This document shows, in pieces, positions 52,402 to 61,746 of a DNA stretch of 64,000 bases. The position numbers and the translations under genes were made by a program. Origin of the DNA: Peptostreptococcaceae bacterium oral taxon 113 str. W5053 (GTDB lineage Bacteria; Bacillota; Clostridia; Tissierellales; Peptoniphilaceae); the NCBI GenBank assembly GCA_000467935.1, contig KI259834.1, forward strand, positions 1 through 64,000. Direction: 5' to 3'. The notes under the pieces are model-generated. The model worked only from the letters and a program-made list of their open reading frames with translations. It made no database searches and was not told the DNA's origin. Position 1 is the first letter of the stretch; every line of letters starts with the position of its first letter.

Positions 52402-52430
52402 TTGAAAGGTTCCTTTTTTTCTCTTATAAT
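52402..52430 (+). promoter_or_regulatory. Promoter of the AraC-Nik operon
   Basis: TTGAAA (52402-52407) and TATAAT (52425-52430) with a 17-base spacer. AAAGTTAG follows immediately, as in the FepBDC promoter. Because this promoter covers it, an upstream in-frame TTG start of the AraC gene is excluded. Confidence 0.82.
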
Positions 52431-52470
52431 AAAGTTAGTGGATGCTATCCTAAAGAGCATAGGAGGAAAA

Positions 52471-53361
52471 ATGCTTATGGAAAAAGAAATTTTACAGACA
52501 TATACAAAAGAAATTTGCCCGGGTGTTTATTTAGAGCGTTATTATACGGATACGACCAAAGTTTACGGGAATGATCCTGTAGAAGAAAAATGGACTTTGC
52601 GTATTGATTATTGTTTGGCTGGACGCTTTGAAGCAGAATTCACGGAAAACAGACATTCCTATATCGAATCCGGGCAATTTGCAATTAATACAACCGATTA
52701 TGATATTGTTTCTTCTTATTTCCCGGGAAATATCTATCAGGGATTGAGCCTGATTTTTTATGAAGAAAAAATGAAAGAGAAATGTATTCATATGCTTCAA
52801 TCCTTGGATTTGAATCTTCGTTATTTAAATCAAAGAGTTAATCGCAATACGGTTTGGTTTGTAGACCGGGCGGAAGGAAAATTGAAAAATACTTTTCAGG
52901 AATTGTTTTTTTCTGTTGATGAAGAAAAGGAAGATTATCTTTGGCTGAAAATTTTGGAAATTTTATATTTTTTAAAAGACATTGTCTATGAAAATAAGAA
53001 AGAGTTTGCATATTTTTCCGACAATATGACTTATCGAATAAAGGAAGCGGTACGTCAAACATTGTCCAAAGAATCCTGTTCTGTGAATTTGAAAGAACTG
53101 ATACAAAAAACAGAGATGAATCCTGCATATTTTTATCGTTTGTTTAAACAGACATACGGGGCTTCACCGGCAAAATATTTTCGAGAATATCGACTCAGTT
53201 TGGCGGCCAGTCAACTGGTCAATACAAAAAAGTTAATTCAGCAGATTGCTATGGAAGCAGGTTATGATAATTCCAGCAAATTTGCCGAGGCGTTTAGTCG
53301 TATTTACGGTTGTTCCCCTCGAATGTATCGAAAAAATATAAATATGGAGCATTTGGGATAA
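52471..53361 (+). CDS. AraC family transcriptional regulator
   Basis: 296 residues from ATG 52471, which has AGGAGG four bases upstream. The C-terminal double helix-turn-helix is TEMNPAYFYRLFKQTYGASP, then IQQIAMEAGYDNSSKFAEAF with the late GCSPRMYRKN. The N-terminal ~190 residues are the likely ligand domain (ICPGVYLERYYTD start). It is the first gene of the Nik-type operon and would activate it when the metallophore or metal is present; this is by analogy with YbtA/PchR. Confidence 0.88.
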   Translation: MLMEKEILQTYTKEICPGVYLERYYTDTTKVYGNDPVEEKWTLRIDYCLAGRFEAEFTENRHSYIESGQFAINTTDYDIVSSYFPGNIYQGLSLIFYEEKMKEKCIHMLQSLDLNLRYLNQRVNRNTVWFVDRAEGKLKNTFQELFFSVDEEKEDYLWLKILEILYFLKDIVYENKKEFAYFSDNMTYRIKEAVRQTLSKESCSVNLKELIQKTEMNPAYFYRLFKQTYGASPAKYFREYRLSLAASQLVNTKKLIQQIAMEAGYDNSSKFAEAFSRIYGCSPRMYRKNINMEHLG

Positions 53362-53400
53362 GAATGGAGTAGAAGAAAAAAGAAATATCCATTAGAGTAA

Positions 53401-53441
53401 AAGCATGAAGTTAGGAGTAGCTAACTTTATGCTTTTATTAA
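53401..53441 (+). terminator. Hairpin between the AraC gene and the substrate-binding gene (possible attenuator)
   Basis: A 14-bp stem with one G-U pair (53401-53414 with 53421-53434) followed by TTATTAATTT. There is no room for a full promoter between it and the next ATG (53458), so the operon must read through it or start upstream of it. Confidence 0.65.
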
Positions 53442-53457
53442 TTTATAGGAGGGAATT

Positions 53458-55026
53458 ATGAAAAAATATCTATGGTCCATTGTTTTGTTATGGTCTGTTT
53501 TGCTTTTGGTTTCTTGCGGAAAACCGAAGGAAGATTTAACAAAAGAGAGTACACAAGCGGAGGAGAATACGGAACAGACGGTATTGAATATCGGCGCGGT
53601 TCGACCTTTTGAAAAATCGCCGGAAGGGTCAACCTTGGTTTTCGACTCGTTAACCCGATTGGATGATCTTTATCAACCTTTGCCGGGCATTATCTATAAA
53701 TGGGAACATAATGCTGATTATACTCAATACGATCTTTACTATAAAACGGATATTCAATTTCATGACGGGAAGGCGCTTACCGGGGAAGTTTTAAAATACG
53801 ATATTGAGAAAGAAGGCTTTCTTTATTATTGCTCATATAGCTATGTTTTAGATCAGGTTAAAGTCATGGAAGACGGGCATCTTCAAGTAAAGTTAAAAGC
53901 ACCCTATCTTTATTTGGTGGAAGATTTAGCCAGAATTCCTGCAGTACCTGAGAATGCATGGAGTGAACAGGGAGGAATTACAACTTTTGTCGGAACCGGT
54001 CCTTTTGTGTTTGAAAAAACCGATGAAGGAGAAATGAGTATTTTAAAACAAAATAAAAATTATTGGAACAAGGAATATAAAACGGATGTGGATGTAATCC
54101 ATTGGCATTCCATTCCTGATGAACAAACACGAAAATTAGCTTTGGAGAGCGGTCAAGTTGATGTTTTGGGATTAAGTGAGCATGCAATTTCTTTGCCCTA
54201 TTCTGCAATTTCCCAATTAAAACAGAATTCAACATATGGAATTATTAAAGAGCCGGAGGACAATTATACTTCTGTAGTTATCCTTAGTATGAATTATAAA
54301 GAAGGAAAAATGACCAATCCGGATTTACGTCGTGCGTTCTCAACGATGTTCAATAGTGAAGAAATAGTGAAAACAGCGCTGTTTGATGTGCCGAATGCTT
54401 GTGAATATCTTTATAATCCGAAATATAAAGACGGACCACCGAAAGAATTAAAGTATGGTTATGATTTGGAAGCCGCTAAAAAGAACTTGGAGAAGGCAGG
54501 TTATATGGTGGGAAATGAAAATACACCGACAAAGGATAAGGAAGGAAATGCGCTTGTTTTAAAATTAGTTACTTACAATCGTGAATACCAAAAGGATATG
54601 GCTGTTTATATGCAGGCAGCCGCTGCAAAATTAGGAATTCAATTGGATATCCAAAATGCAGGAGATTCAACATATATTGATGCTATGCAAAAAGGGGAAT
54701 ATGATTTAACCTTCGGACACCCGTGGTTTGTTCCCTTAATTGACAGTGTGGGTTATTTAGGATTGGAGGAAAATTATACGGATTATGGTCCGGGTTATTG
54801 CTTTAACCAAGAGATGAAGGATGCAGGAAACAGTTATTTGCAGGCGAAGAATCCGGAAGAAGCAAAAAAATATAGTGAAATCATTTGGAAGATTCAATAC
54901 GAAGGTTGTATTAATGTTCCTATATTTTCTGATGTACGATATATGGTTCATAATCAAAAATTTGACGGTTTGCATTTTGATACGGTTGTCAATCAAATTG
55001 ATTTAAACGGAGTTACGAAAAAGTGA
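53458..55026 (+). CDS. Nik/Opp-type substrate-binding lipoprotein (SBP_bac_5)
   Basis: 522 residues. Signal peptide with lipobox LLLVSCGK (Cys-20). The mature part begins VLNIGAVRPFEKSPEG and shows the family pattern DIQFHDGKALTGEVLKYDI (about 98-116), GTGPFVFEK and EKAGYMVG. This cluster-C type binds nickel, metal-chelator complexes or peptides. It is the receptor for the permeases and ATPases that follow and overlaps the next gene by four bases. Confidence 0.9.
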   Translation: MKKYLWSIVLLWSVLLLVSCGKPKEDLTKESTQAEENTEQTVLNIGAVRPFEKSPEGSTLVFDSLTRLDDLYQPLPGIIYKWEHNADYTQYDLYYKTDIQFHDGKALTGEVLKYDIEKEGFLYYCSYSYVLDQVKVMEDGHLQVKLKAPYLYLVEDLARIPAVPENAWSEQGGITTFVGTGPFVFEKTDEGEMSILKQNKNYWNKEYKTDVDVIHWHSIPDEQTRKLALESGQVDVLGLSEHAISLPYSAISQLKQNSTYGIIKEPEDNYTSVVILSMNYKEGKMTNPDLRRAFSTMFNSEEIVKTALFDVPNACEYLYNPKYKDGPPKELKYGYDLEAAKKNLEKAGYMVGNENTPTKDKEGNALVLKLVTYNREYQKDMAVYMQAAAAKLGIQLDIQNAGDSTYIDAMQKGEYDLTFGHPWFVPLIDSVGYLGLEENYTDYGPGYCFNQEMKDAGNSYLQAKNPEEAKKYSEIIWKIQYEGCINVPIFSDVRYMVHNQKFDGLHFDTVVNQIDLNGVTKK

Positions 55027-56000
55027 GACAGAAAAGAGGGCGGATTTGGAGAAGTATTATTTTACTTTTTCCGACGATTTTTATTGTATCCTTATTGTCC
55101 TTTAGCATTGTTTATTTTGCACCGGGAGATGCGGCTAAACTTTTGCTTAGAGAGCGATTGAATGTTACACAGGTCTCGGAAAAACAAGCTCAGGAATATG
55201 CGGAAAAATTAGGAATTAATAAAAGTTTTCCAAAACTTTATTTTCGATGGCTTTCGGGAATTGTTCGAGGAGATTTTGGAAATTCGCTTAGTGAAGAGAA
55301 ACCGGTATTAAAGTTTTTTTGGTCCAAATACAAAATTACTTTGACACTTTCCGTTTTGGGCATTCTTTTTGAGATTTTGTTAGCGTTTCCTATCGCTTTA
55401 AGGGCGGGTTTACACCCTAAGGGTGCGGCGGACTCTTTTGTCAGTATTTGGTCTGTGCTTACCAATTCCATTCCCGCTTTTTGGCTGGCTTTGATTACGG
55501 TATATGTGCTTAGCGTAAAGTTTAGGTGGCGATTTGCCATCGGTTATTACGGATTACAAAGTTTAATTGTACCGGCATTCCTTATGGCTTGTCTTTCTTC
55601 GGGAAATTTGGCTCGAATTATACGAAAAAAGACTATGGATATCAGCAAAGAACCTTTTGTGGAATTTGCTCTGTCTCAAGGATTAAATGGGGGGCAAATT
55701 CTTCGATATCATATTTTGCCCCATGTCTTGCCTACAGCCATTGCCATTGTGGTTTTGGATATTTCCGGTTATTTAGGAGGAGCTGTTTTAGTAGAAGCGA
55801 TTTTTAATATTCCCGGCTTTAGCGGGATTTTGCAAAAAGCAGTGCAGATTAAAGATTATCCTTTAATCAGCGGGTCGTTATTCTTTATTGGAGGAATGAT
55901 ATGTATTTTAAATATTTTAGCCGATTCCATTTATCCTAAATTGGATATGCGAAACGAAAGCGAGCTTTATCATCTGAAAACAAAGGAGGCTTCCCGATGA
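55023..56000 (+). CDS. Nik/Opp-type ABC permease 1 (NikB-like)
   Basis: 325 residues, about six membrane segments. IYFRWLSGIVRGDFGNSL-like N-terminal loop (LYFRWLSGIVRGDFGNSL, about 69-86) and the coupling loop EFALSQGLNGGQILRYHILP (about 214-233) are standard for the DppB/NikB family. It pairs with the next permease, whose ATG overlaps its stop. Confidence 0.92.
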   Translation: MRQKRGRIWRSIILLFPTIFIVSLLSFSIVYFAPGDAAKLLLRERLNVTQVSEKQAQEYAEKLGINKSFPKLYFRWLSGIVRGDFGNSLSEEKPVLKFFWSKYKITLTLSVLGILFEILLAFPIALRAGLHPKGAADSFVSIWSVLTNSIPAFWLALITVYVLSVKFRWRFAIGYYGLQSLIVPAFLMACLSSGNLARIIRKKTMDISKEPFVEFALSQGLNGGQILRYHILPHVLPTAIAIVVLDISGYLGGAVLVEAIFNIPGFSGILQKAVQIKDYPLISGSLFFIGGMICILNILADSIYPKLDMRNESELYHLKTKEASR

Positions 56001-56818
56001 AAAAAACAGAGCATAGAGATATTTTGATATGGGGAATTCTTTCCGCATTTATAGTAATCACGGTTCTTCTTTTTTCTCAAAAGGGAGGGGTTTCTGTCTG
56101 TCATCCGGATCAAAGTTTTTTGCCGCCGTCCATTAAACATTTATTTGGAACGGATTATATGGGGCGAGATCTTTTTTTGCGTACGATGACAGGTTTTAAA
56201 AACACCTTTTTAGTTGCTGTTTTGACTTTGTTAATTCCTTATGTTTTAGGGGCTTTTATCGGTGCTTTTTTGGGATATTTCGGAGGAACGGCGGATGAAG
56301 CGATCTTTCATCTTTTAAATATTTTGCTGGCTTTTCCTTCGATTTTATCGGCAATCTTTTTAAGTGTTTATTTTGGCAGTGGAATATGGATTGTGGTTTT
56401 TATCTTTTCCGTTCATGGACTGGTTCACAATATTAAATTGGTTCGTTCGGAAATTGGTCAGGCAAAAAATAATGATTTTGTCATAGGATTACGCTTAAAC
56501 GGTATTTCCGAATGGCGAATTTTTCTTTTGCATATGCTGCCTCGAGGATTTTATATTTTACTTCCTCTTATGCCTGTATTAATTGGACACAGTATGGTTG
56601 GGATTTCTTCATTTTCCTTTTTAGGATTGGGTGTACAGCCTCCGACTCCGGAACTGGGAATTATTTTAAAAGATGCGTTGCGCTTTGCAGGCCAGGCTCC
56701 ATGGATGATTATTTTCCCGGGAATTTTTCAATTCTTATGTGTTCTTGTTTTTACTTTCTTTTCGGAAAGTTGTGAACGGGCTTTACAGCGTAAAAGTTTA
56801 GGAGAAGGTCATGAATAA
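55997..56818 (+). CDS. Nik/Opp-type ABC permease 2 (NikC-like)
   Basis: 273 residues. LFGTDYMGRDLFLRTMTGFK (about 49-68) is the DppC/NikC signature and NDFVIGLRLNGISEWRIFLL holds the coupling loop. About five to six membrane segments. It overlaps the preceding and following genes by 4 and 8 bases. Confidence 0.92.
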   Translation: MKKTEHRDILIWGILSAFIVITVLLFSQKGGVSVCHPDQSFLPPSIKHLFGTDYMGRDLFLRTMTGFKNTFLVAVLTLLIPYVLGAFIGAFLGYFGGTADEAIFHLLNILLAFPSILSAIFLSVYFGSGIWIVVFIFSVHGLVHNIKLVRSEIGQAKNNDFVIGLRLNGISEWRIFLLHMLPRGFYILLPLMPVLIGHSMVGISSFSFLGLGVQPPTPELGIILKDALRFAGQAPWMIIFPGIFQFLCVLVFTFFSESCERALQRKSLGEGHE

Positions 56819-57617
56819 ATTTGTTTTGAAAGATGTGAGTGTTTTTCATAAGGATGCGGGAATACTATTGGATCATATTTCTTTTTCCGTTCCGGAGGAG
56901 GGAATATTTTCTATTTTAGGGGAAACGGGAAGCGGAAAAACTTTATTGGTGAAAATCATGGTAGGTCTTAGGCCTTATGGGATGAAAACGGAAGGTGAGG
57001 TTATTTATTATGAGGATAAAAGCTATTCGATTTTGAAGCTGTCGAAGAAAAAAATTCATCTTCTTAGAGGAAGCTCTTTGCTATGGATTCCTCAAAATTC
57101 AGGGGGTGCTTTAAATCCCTTATTAAGTTGTGAGAAACAAGTGCTTCTTCCTTTAGAGAAAAAGATAGGCCTTTCAAAAAAAGAAGCGAAAGAAAGAATT
57201 CGAGTTCTATTTGATTATTTAGGGCTCTGTCCGACGGAAAAGGTTTTGACCATGTATCCCCATGAACTGAGCGGAGGAATGAAAATGCGTTTAATGATTG
57301 CCATCGGAATTGCCATGGAGTCAAAGATATTGATTTTGGATGAGCCGACAAAGGGGCTGGATGATGAACTCGGCTTTCAATTGATGGAACTTTTACATCG
57401 AGTTTCCAAAGAGAAAAAAATGAAGTTAATTATTATCACGCATGATTTACCTTTAGCAAGAAAATATACGGATGCTTGTGCTGTACTTTATAAAGGAAAA
57501 TTGATTGATACGGGAGATGCGAAGAAAGTTTTAAGCAAAGACGGACATCCCTATCTTAGAGCGCTTTGGAATGCCTTACCGGTACACGGGATGGAGGTGT
57601 CGATGGATGACGATTAG
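56811..57617 (+). CDS. Nik/Opp-type ABC ATPase 1 (NikD-like)
   Basis: 268 residues. Walker A GETGSGKTLLVKIMVGL (about 38-54), signature LSGGMKMRLMIAIGIA and Walker B ILILDEPTKGLD. The end HPYLRALWNALP is the Opp/Nik-type C-terminal extension, here without the usual cysteine cluster. It overlaps the next gene by 11 bases. Confidence 0.92.
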   Translation: MNKFVLKDVSVFHKDAGILLDHISFSVPEEGIFSILGETGSGKTLLVKIMVGLRPYGMKTEGEVIYYEDKSYSILKLSKKKIHLLRGSSLLWIPQNSGGALNPLLSCEKQVLLPLEKKIGLSKKEAKERIRVLFDYLGLCPTEKVLTMYPHELSGGMKMRLMIAIGIAMESKILILDEPTKGLDDELGFQLMELLHRVSKEKKMKLIIITHDLPLARKYTDACAVLYKGKLIDTGDAKKVLSKDGHPYLRALWNALPVHGMEVSMDDD

Positions 57618-58293
57618 AACTTTGGTGGACTTAAAGCATCTTTCCGTTTCTTTTGATGAATCTGAAAAAAATATTTTGCAAGATGTCTCTTTTTTGGTGA
57701 AAGAAGAAGAAATCGTGGGCTTGGTCGGCGAAAGCGGAAGCGGAAAATCCACCTTGGCATATGTGCTTTGCGGTTTAAAAAAGCCGAATCAGGGAGAGGT
57801 AAAGTTTTTCACTCAAGAGATTGCTTTGGTTATGCAAAATCCGCAGACATCTTTGGATCCGCTTAAATCGATCGGGTGGACCTTGGAGGAGACTTTAAAG
57901 GCTTTTTTAAAAGAGAAAAAGAGACCTTCTTTAAGCAAAGAAGAGAGGAAGCGCTTATTGTCGGAAAAATTGACTCAATTTGACATTGACCCGAAAAGAA
58001 TGAAAGATTATCCTTATCAATTCAGTGGAGGTGAGTTACAGCGGATTTGTATTTTGAGAGCTCTTTTAAGGGAGCCGAAGTTATTGATCTTAGATGAGGC
58101 AACTTCAATGTTGGATGTGTTGGTTCAAGCAAAAATTATGCGTTTTTTATTGCAATTGCAAAAGAAATATGGATTGACATATCTTTTAATCAGTCATGAT
58201 CGGGAGTTGGTACAACTGGTTTGTGACAGAGTGTATTGCATTCAAAATAAAAACTTAATAGAGCATAGGCTCAAAGGAGCAAATATATTATGA
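57607..58293 (+). CDS. Nik/Opp-type ABC ATPase 2 (NikE-like)
   Basis: 228 residues from ATG 57607 (GGAGG nine bases upstream); an earlier ATG in frame (57571) lies far inside the previous gene. Walker A GESGSGKSTLAYVLCGL, signature FSGGELQRICILRAL and Walker B LLILDEATSMLD are complete. It completes a five-gene importer and overlaps the first exporter-fold gene (ATGA). Confidence 0.92.
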   Translation: MTIRTLVDLKHLSVSFDESEKNILQDVSFLVKEEEIVGLVGESGSGKSTLAYVLCGLKKPNQGEVKFFTQEIALVMQNPQTSLDPLKSIGWTLEETLKAFLKEKKRPSLSKEERKRLLSEKLTQFDIDPKRMKDYPYQFSGGELQRICILRALLREPKLLILDEATSMLDVLVQAKIMRFLLQLQKKYGLTYLLISHDRELVQLVCDRVYCIQNKNLIEHRLKGANIL

Positions 58294-60053
58294 TGATTCA
58301 TAAACGAATATGGGAAATGACGCAAGGCGTAAGAAAATTTATTTTTCTAAAAAGCGGAGTCGGAATACTTATCAGCATCAGTTATATTGTTCAAGCCGTT
58401 TTTTTAGGAAAAATAATCATGCAAGTCTACGGTCATGAGAATGTAGAAAATTTATACTTTAATTTAATCACTTTAATTACTATGCTAATGGCACGTATTT
58501 TTTTAATTTGGTTTAATCAAGTGTACGGAAAATGGATTGTCAGTCGGGTAAAAAACACTTTGCGCAAGCGTGCCTATCGAAAATTGATGGATTTGGGACC
58601 CGGTTATATGGTTCGTAATCGCACAGGAGAATTGGAATCTACTATTGTAGCGGGGATTGACTATTTGGAAGGGTATCTTAGTCTTTATATTCCGCAGATT
58701 CTGGTTTGTTTGATTGGTTCCGGGTTGATGATTCTTTATGTATTTACAGTGCATGGGGTATTGGGACTTCTTATATTGGGAACTTTTCTAACAGCACTTT
58801 ACTCGCCGGTTCTTTTTCTTTCGATATTAAACAAGTCCGCTCAAGAACATTGGGCAAGTTATATGGATTTAAATGCGGAATTTGTGGATACCCTTCAAGG
58901 TATGATTACACTAAAGGCTTTTAATGCAAGTACACGAATCGGTGGAAAGCTAAAGGGGAAAATGCATCGACTGTTTGATCGGACAATGAGCAACCTGAAA
59001 CTGAATTTAATGGATGTGGGTGTATCCGGCTTTTTGACTTCTCTCGGTTCCGCTTTTACACTGGGACTTGCCGCTTATTATATGGCTTGGGGAAGATTAA
59101 GTATCGGAGAGCTGTCCGTTCTTTTATTTTTAACTTACGAAGTATATCGGCCGCTTACGGAATTGGGCATGTATTTTCACCAGGGATTTATGGGCATGAC
59201 CTCCACAGACGGCATTCTTCGACTTTTTGATGCCGAAATATTTGTCAAGGATAAAAAAGACGCAAAAGTTTCGGAAAAAGTATTTTCCACACCTCCATTT
59301 GTAGAGTTTAAAGACGTGGAATTTCATTATGACAAAGCTGCAAAGAAAATTTTTAAAGGATTAAATTTTTTGTTAGAGCCGGGGGAAAAGCTGGCCATTG
59401 TGGGAGAATCGGGAAGCGGAAAAACAACTTTAATCAATTTATTGATGCGTTTTTATGATCCTTTACAAGGAAGCATTTATTATAACGGAATGGATATCAA
59501 GGATTGTCCTTTATCTTTTTTACGTAGTCAAATTGCCTTGGTTTCTCAGGAAACTTATCTCTTTAACGGAAGCTTATCGGAAAATTTACGTTTGGGAAAA
59601 GAAGATGCAACGCAAGAGGAGATGATTGAGGCATGCAAGGCGGCTCAAATTCATGATTTTATTCTCTCTATGCCAGAGGGATATGAAACGATTGTGGGTG
59701 AGAGGGGATTGAATCTTTCCGGCGGACAAAGACAGCGGATTGCCATTGCCAGAGCTCTTTTAAAAAATGTCCCTTTGATTATTTTGGATGAGGCCACTTC
59801 CAGTGTCGATATGGAAAATGAAAAAAGCATACAGGAGAGTATGGATTATTTATTGCGGAACAAAACCGCGATTACGATTGCGCATCGTCTATCTACCGTA
59901 AAAAATGCTGATCGTATTTTAGTGTTAAGACGGGGCGTTATTGTGGAAGAGGGAACGCATGAGGAATTAATGAATAAAAAAGAGTATTATTATCGTTTGG
60001 TATTGGCGCAAAATGAGGGGGGTTATAATGAGGAAAGTTTTCAAAAAATATAG
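58290..60053 (+). CDS. Exporter-fold ABC protein, subunit 1 of the second pair
   Basis: 587 residues. Six-helix membrane domain (about 18-305), then Walker A GESGSGKTTLINLLMRFYDP (about 370-389), signature LSGGQRQRIAIARAL, Walker B LIILDEATSSVD and H-loop IAHR. It starts inside the stop of NikE and overlaps the next gene by 26 bases, so it is part of the same translational run as the importer. It may import or release a metallophore (YbtP/IrtA-like) or export another compound; sequence does not decide. Confidence 0.87.
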   Translation: MMIHKRIWEMTQGVRKFIFLKSGVGILISISYIVQAVFLGKIIMQVYGHENVENLYFNLITLITMLMARIFLIWFNQVYGKWIVSRVKNTLRKRAYRKLMDLGPGYMVRNRTGELESTIVAGIDYLEGYLSLYIPQILVCLIGSGLMILYVFTVHGVLGLLILGTFLTALYSPVLFLSILNKSAQEHWASYMDLNAEFVDTLQGMITLKAFNASTRIGGKLKGKMHRLFDRTMSNLKLNLMDVGVSGFLTSLGSAFTLGLAAYYMAWGRLSIGELSVLLFLTYEVYRPLTELGMYFHQGFMGMTSTDGILRLFDAEIFVKDKKDAKVSEKVFSTPPFVEFKDVEFHYDKAAKKIFKGLNFLLEPGEKLAIVGESGSGKTTLINLLMRFYDPLQGSIYYNGMDIKDCPLSFLRSQIALVSQETYLFNGSLSENLRLGKEDATQEEMIEACKAAQIHDFILSMPEGYETIVGERGLNLSGGQRQRIAIARALLKNVPLIILDEATSSVDMENEKSIQESMDYLLRNKTAITIAHRLSTVKNADRILVLRRGVIVEEGTHEELMNKKEYYYRLVLAQNEGGYNEESFQKI

Positions 60054-61746
60054 AAACATTAAGAATTTGTCCCCATATGCCTTTCGACATAAGAGAACTT
60101 TTATTAAATCCATTATTGCCGGTGTACTCAACAGTATCTTTACCTTAACTTCTCTTTTATTGGGAGCATATTTGGTCGGATTGGCTTTTAACGGGAAGGA
60201 GGCAACGGAAATACTTCGATATTTTCCGCTATTATTTGCATTGATTGTCGGAAGAGGGCTGATGACTTATCTTCATATGTATCTTTGTCATGATGTGGCT
60301 TATTCGGTTTTGGAGGATTTAAGAGGAGATCTTTATGATGCCATAGAAAAGGCATCTCCTTTAAATCCGGTACGTTATCGCACAGGAGATATCAGCTCCA
60401 TGATGATGGAGGATGTGGAGGTTTTGGAAGCTTTCTTTGCTCATATGCTGGGAGATTATATCGTTACCTTCATCTGTATGGTAAGTTATCTTATTGCCTA
60501 TATTTTTCTTTCACCGACAGCGGCTTTGTTAAGTTTTATAGCAAGTATCATTATAGCCACTGTACCCTATTGGTTTGGAAAGGTTAATCAGATTCAGGGT
60601 GCGAAAGTGCGGGAGAAACTGGGACAAACTAATGCGGGTGTAGTGGATACCGTTCAAGGATTAAAAGAAATCGTTATTTTCGGTCGGGAGAAAAAATATA
60701 TTCAAAAGGTCATGGACGATACCGTGATGTTGGGACGCATGGAAGTAAAAGACGGGATTATCAAGGGGGCTCAAGCGGGCATTATCAATTTTATCATGTC
60801 TTTTGTGTTGATCGGCGTTATTTTTATCGCGCATCATTTGGTCAACAAAGGAAGTCTTGATGCCGGATATATTTCTGTATTAATCATCATGGCGCTAAAT
60901 ATCTTTTTGCCGGTGGTGACAGTCTCCAACACCGCGGGAAAGATGAATATGGTAGTCGCCTCGGCAGACCGTATCTCTACTTTGTTGAATGAACAACCGG
61001 CGATTGCAATGACATTAAAAGAAAGTGCTCTTTTTCAAACGGATGCTTTATTGGATATTAAAAATATGTCTTTTGCTTATGAAAAGGGCAAAGCTGTTCT
61101 GAAAGATATAAATCTTTCCATTGGCGTTAAAGAAAATATTGCTATTACAGGTGAATCCGGTGCAGGGAAAACAACTTTAATCAATTTATTGATGCGTTTT
61201 TATGATCCGATTAAGGGGGATATTTATTTTAAAGGCAGAAATTTGCGTAGTATGGAACCGGAAGCGGTGCGAAAAAATATTGCTTATGTCCCTCAGGATG
61301 TTTATCTTTTTAGGGGAAGCATAATAGATAATCTTCGCTTGGGAAAACCGGAAGCAAGTTTGGAAGAAGTGAAAGCCGCTGCAAAAATTGCCATAGCGGA
61401 TGAATTTATCAAAGAATTACCGGAAGGCTATAATGCTTTTGTGGGGGAACGGGGTCTGACTCTTTCCGGAGGGCAAAAGCAGAGAATTGCCATCGCCAGA
61501 GCACTTATTACGGGAGCGCCTATTTTGATGATGGATGAAGCGGTCTCCAATTTGGATACGGAAAGCGAAGAGCTTTTCCGACAGGCATTGGAAAATATTC
61601 GAAGAGAAAAGACCATTATAACCATTGCTCATCGCAGGTCTACTATTTTGGAGGCAGACAGGGTGATTGTTTTGGATCGAGGAAAAAAAGTTTTTGATGC
61701 CGGAACGGAGGAATGGAAGAAAACTTTCGACTTGTACACGGAATAA
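60028..61746 (+). CDS. Exporter-fold ABC protein, subunit 2 of the second pair
   Basis: 572 residues from ATG 60028, with GAGGGGGG four to five bases upstream; the ATG at 60013 lies ahead of that SD. Six helices, then Walker A GESGAGKTTLINLL, signature LSGGQKQRIAIARAL, Walker B ILMMDEAVSNLD and H-loop IAHR. It shares STL/TTLINLLMRFYDP with its partner and forms the heterodimer. It is the last gene of the run. Confidence 0.87.
   Translation: MRKVFKKYRNIKNLSPYAFRHKRTFIKSIIAGVLNSIFTLTSLLLGAYLVGLAFNGKEATEILRYFPLLFALIVGRGLMTYLHMYLCHDVAYSVLEDLRGDLYDAIEKASPLNPVRYRTGDISSMMMEDVEVLEAFFAHMLGDYIVTFICMVSYLIAYIFLSPTAALLSFIASIIIATVPYWFGKVNQIQGAKVREKLGQTNAGVVDTVQGLKEIVIFGREKKYIQKVMDDTVMLGRMEVKDGIIKGAQAGIINFIMSFVLIGVIFIAHHLVNKGSLDAGYISVLIIMALNIFLPVVTVSNTAGKMNMVVASADRISTLLNEQPAIAMTLKESALFQTDALLDIKNMSFAYEKGKAVLKDINLSIGVKENIAITGESGAGKTTLINLLMRFYDPIKGDIYFKGRNLRSMEPEAVRKNIAYVPQDVYLFRGSIIDNLRLGKPEASLEEVKAAAKIAIADEFIKELPEGYNAFVGERGLTLSGGQKQRIAIARALITGAPILMMDEAVSNLDTESEELFRQALENIRREKTIITIAHRRSTILEADRVIVLDRGKKVFDAGTEEWKKTFDLYTE

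Noticed and set aside
52402..52470. Extended N-terminus of the second AraC regulator from an upstream TTG
   Set aside because: That TTG is the -35 hexamer of a 17-base-spaced promoter, and AGGAGG sits before the ATG at 52471.
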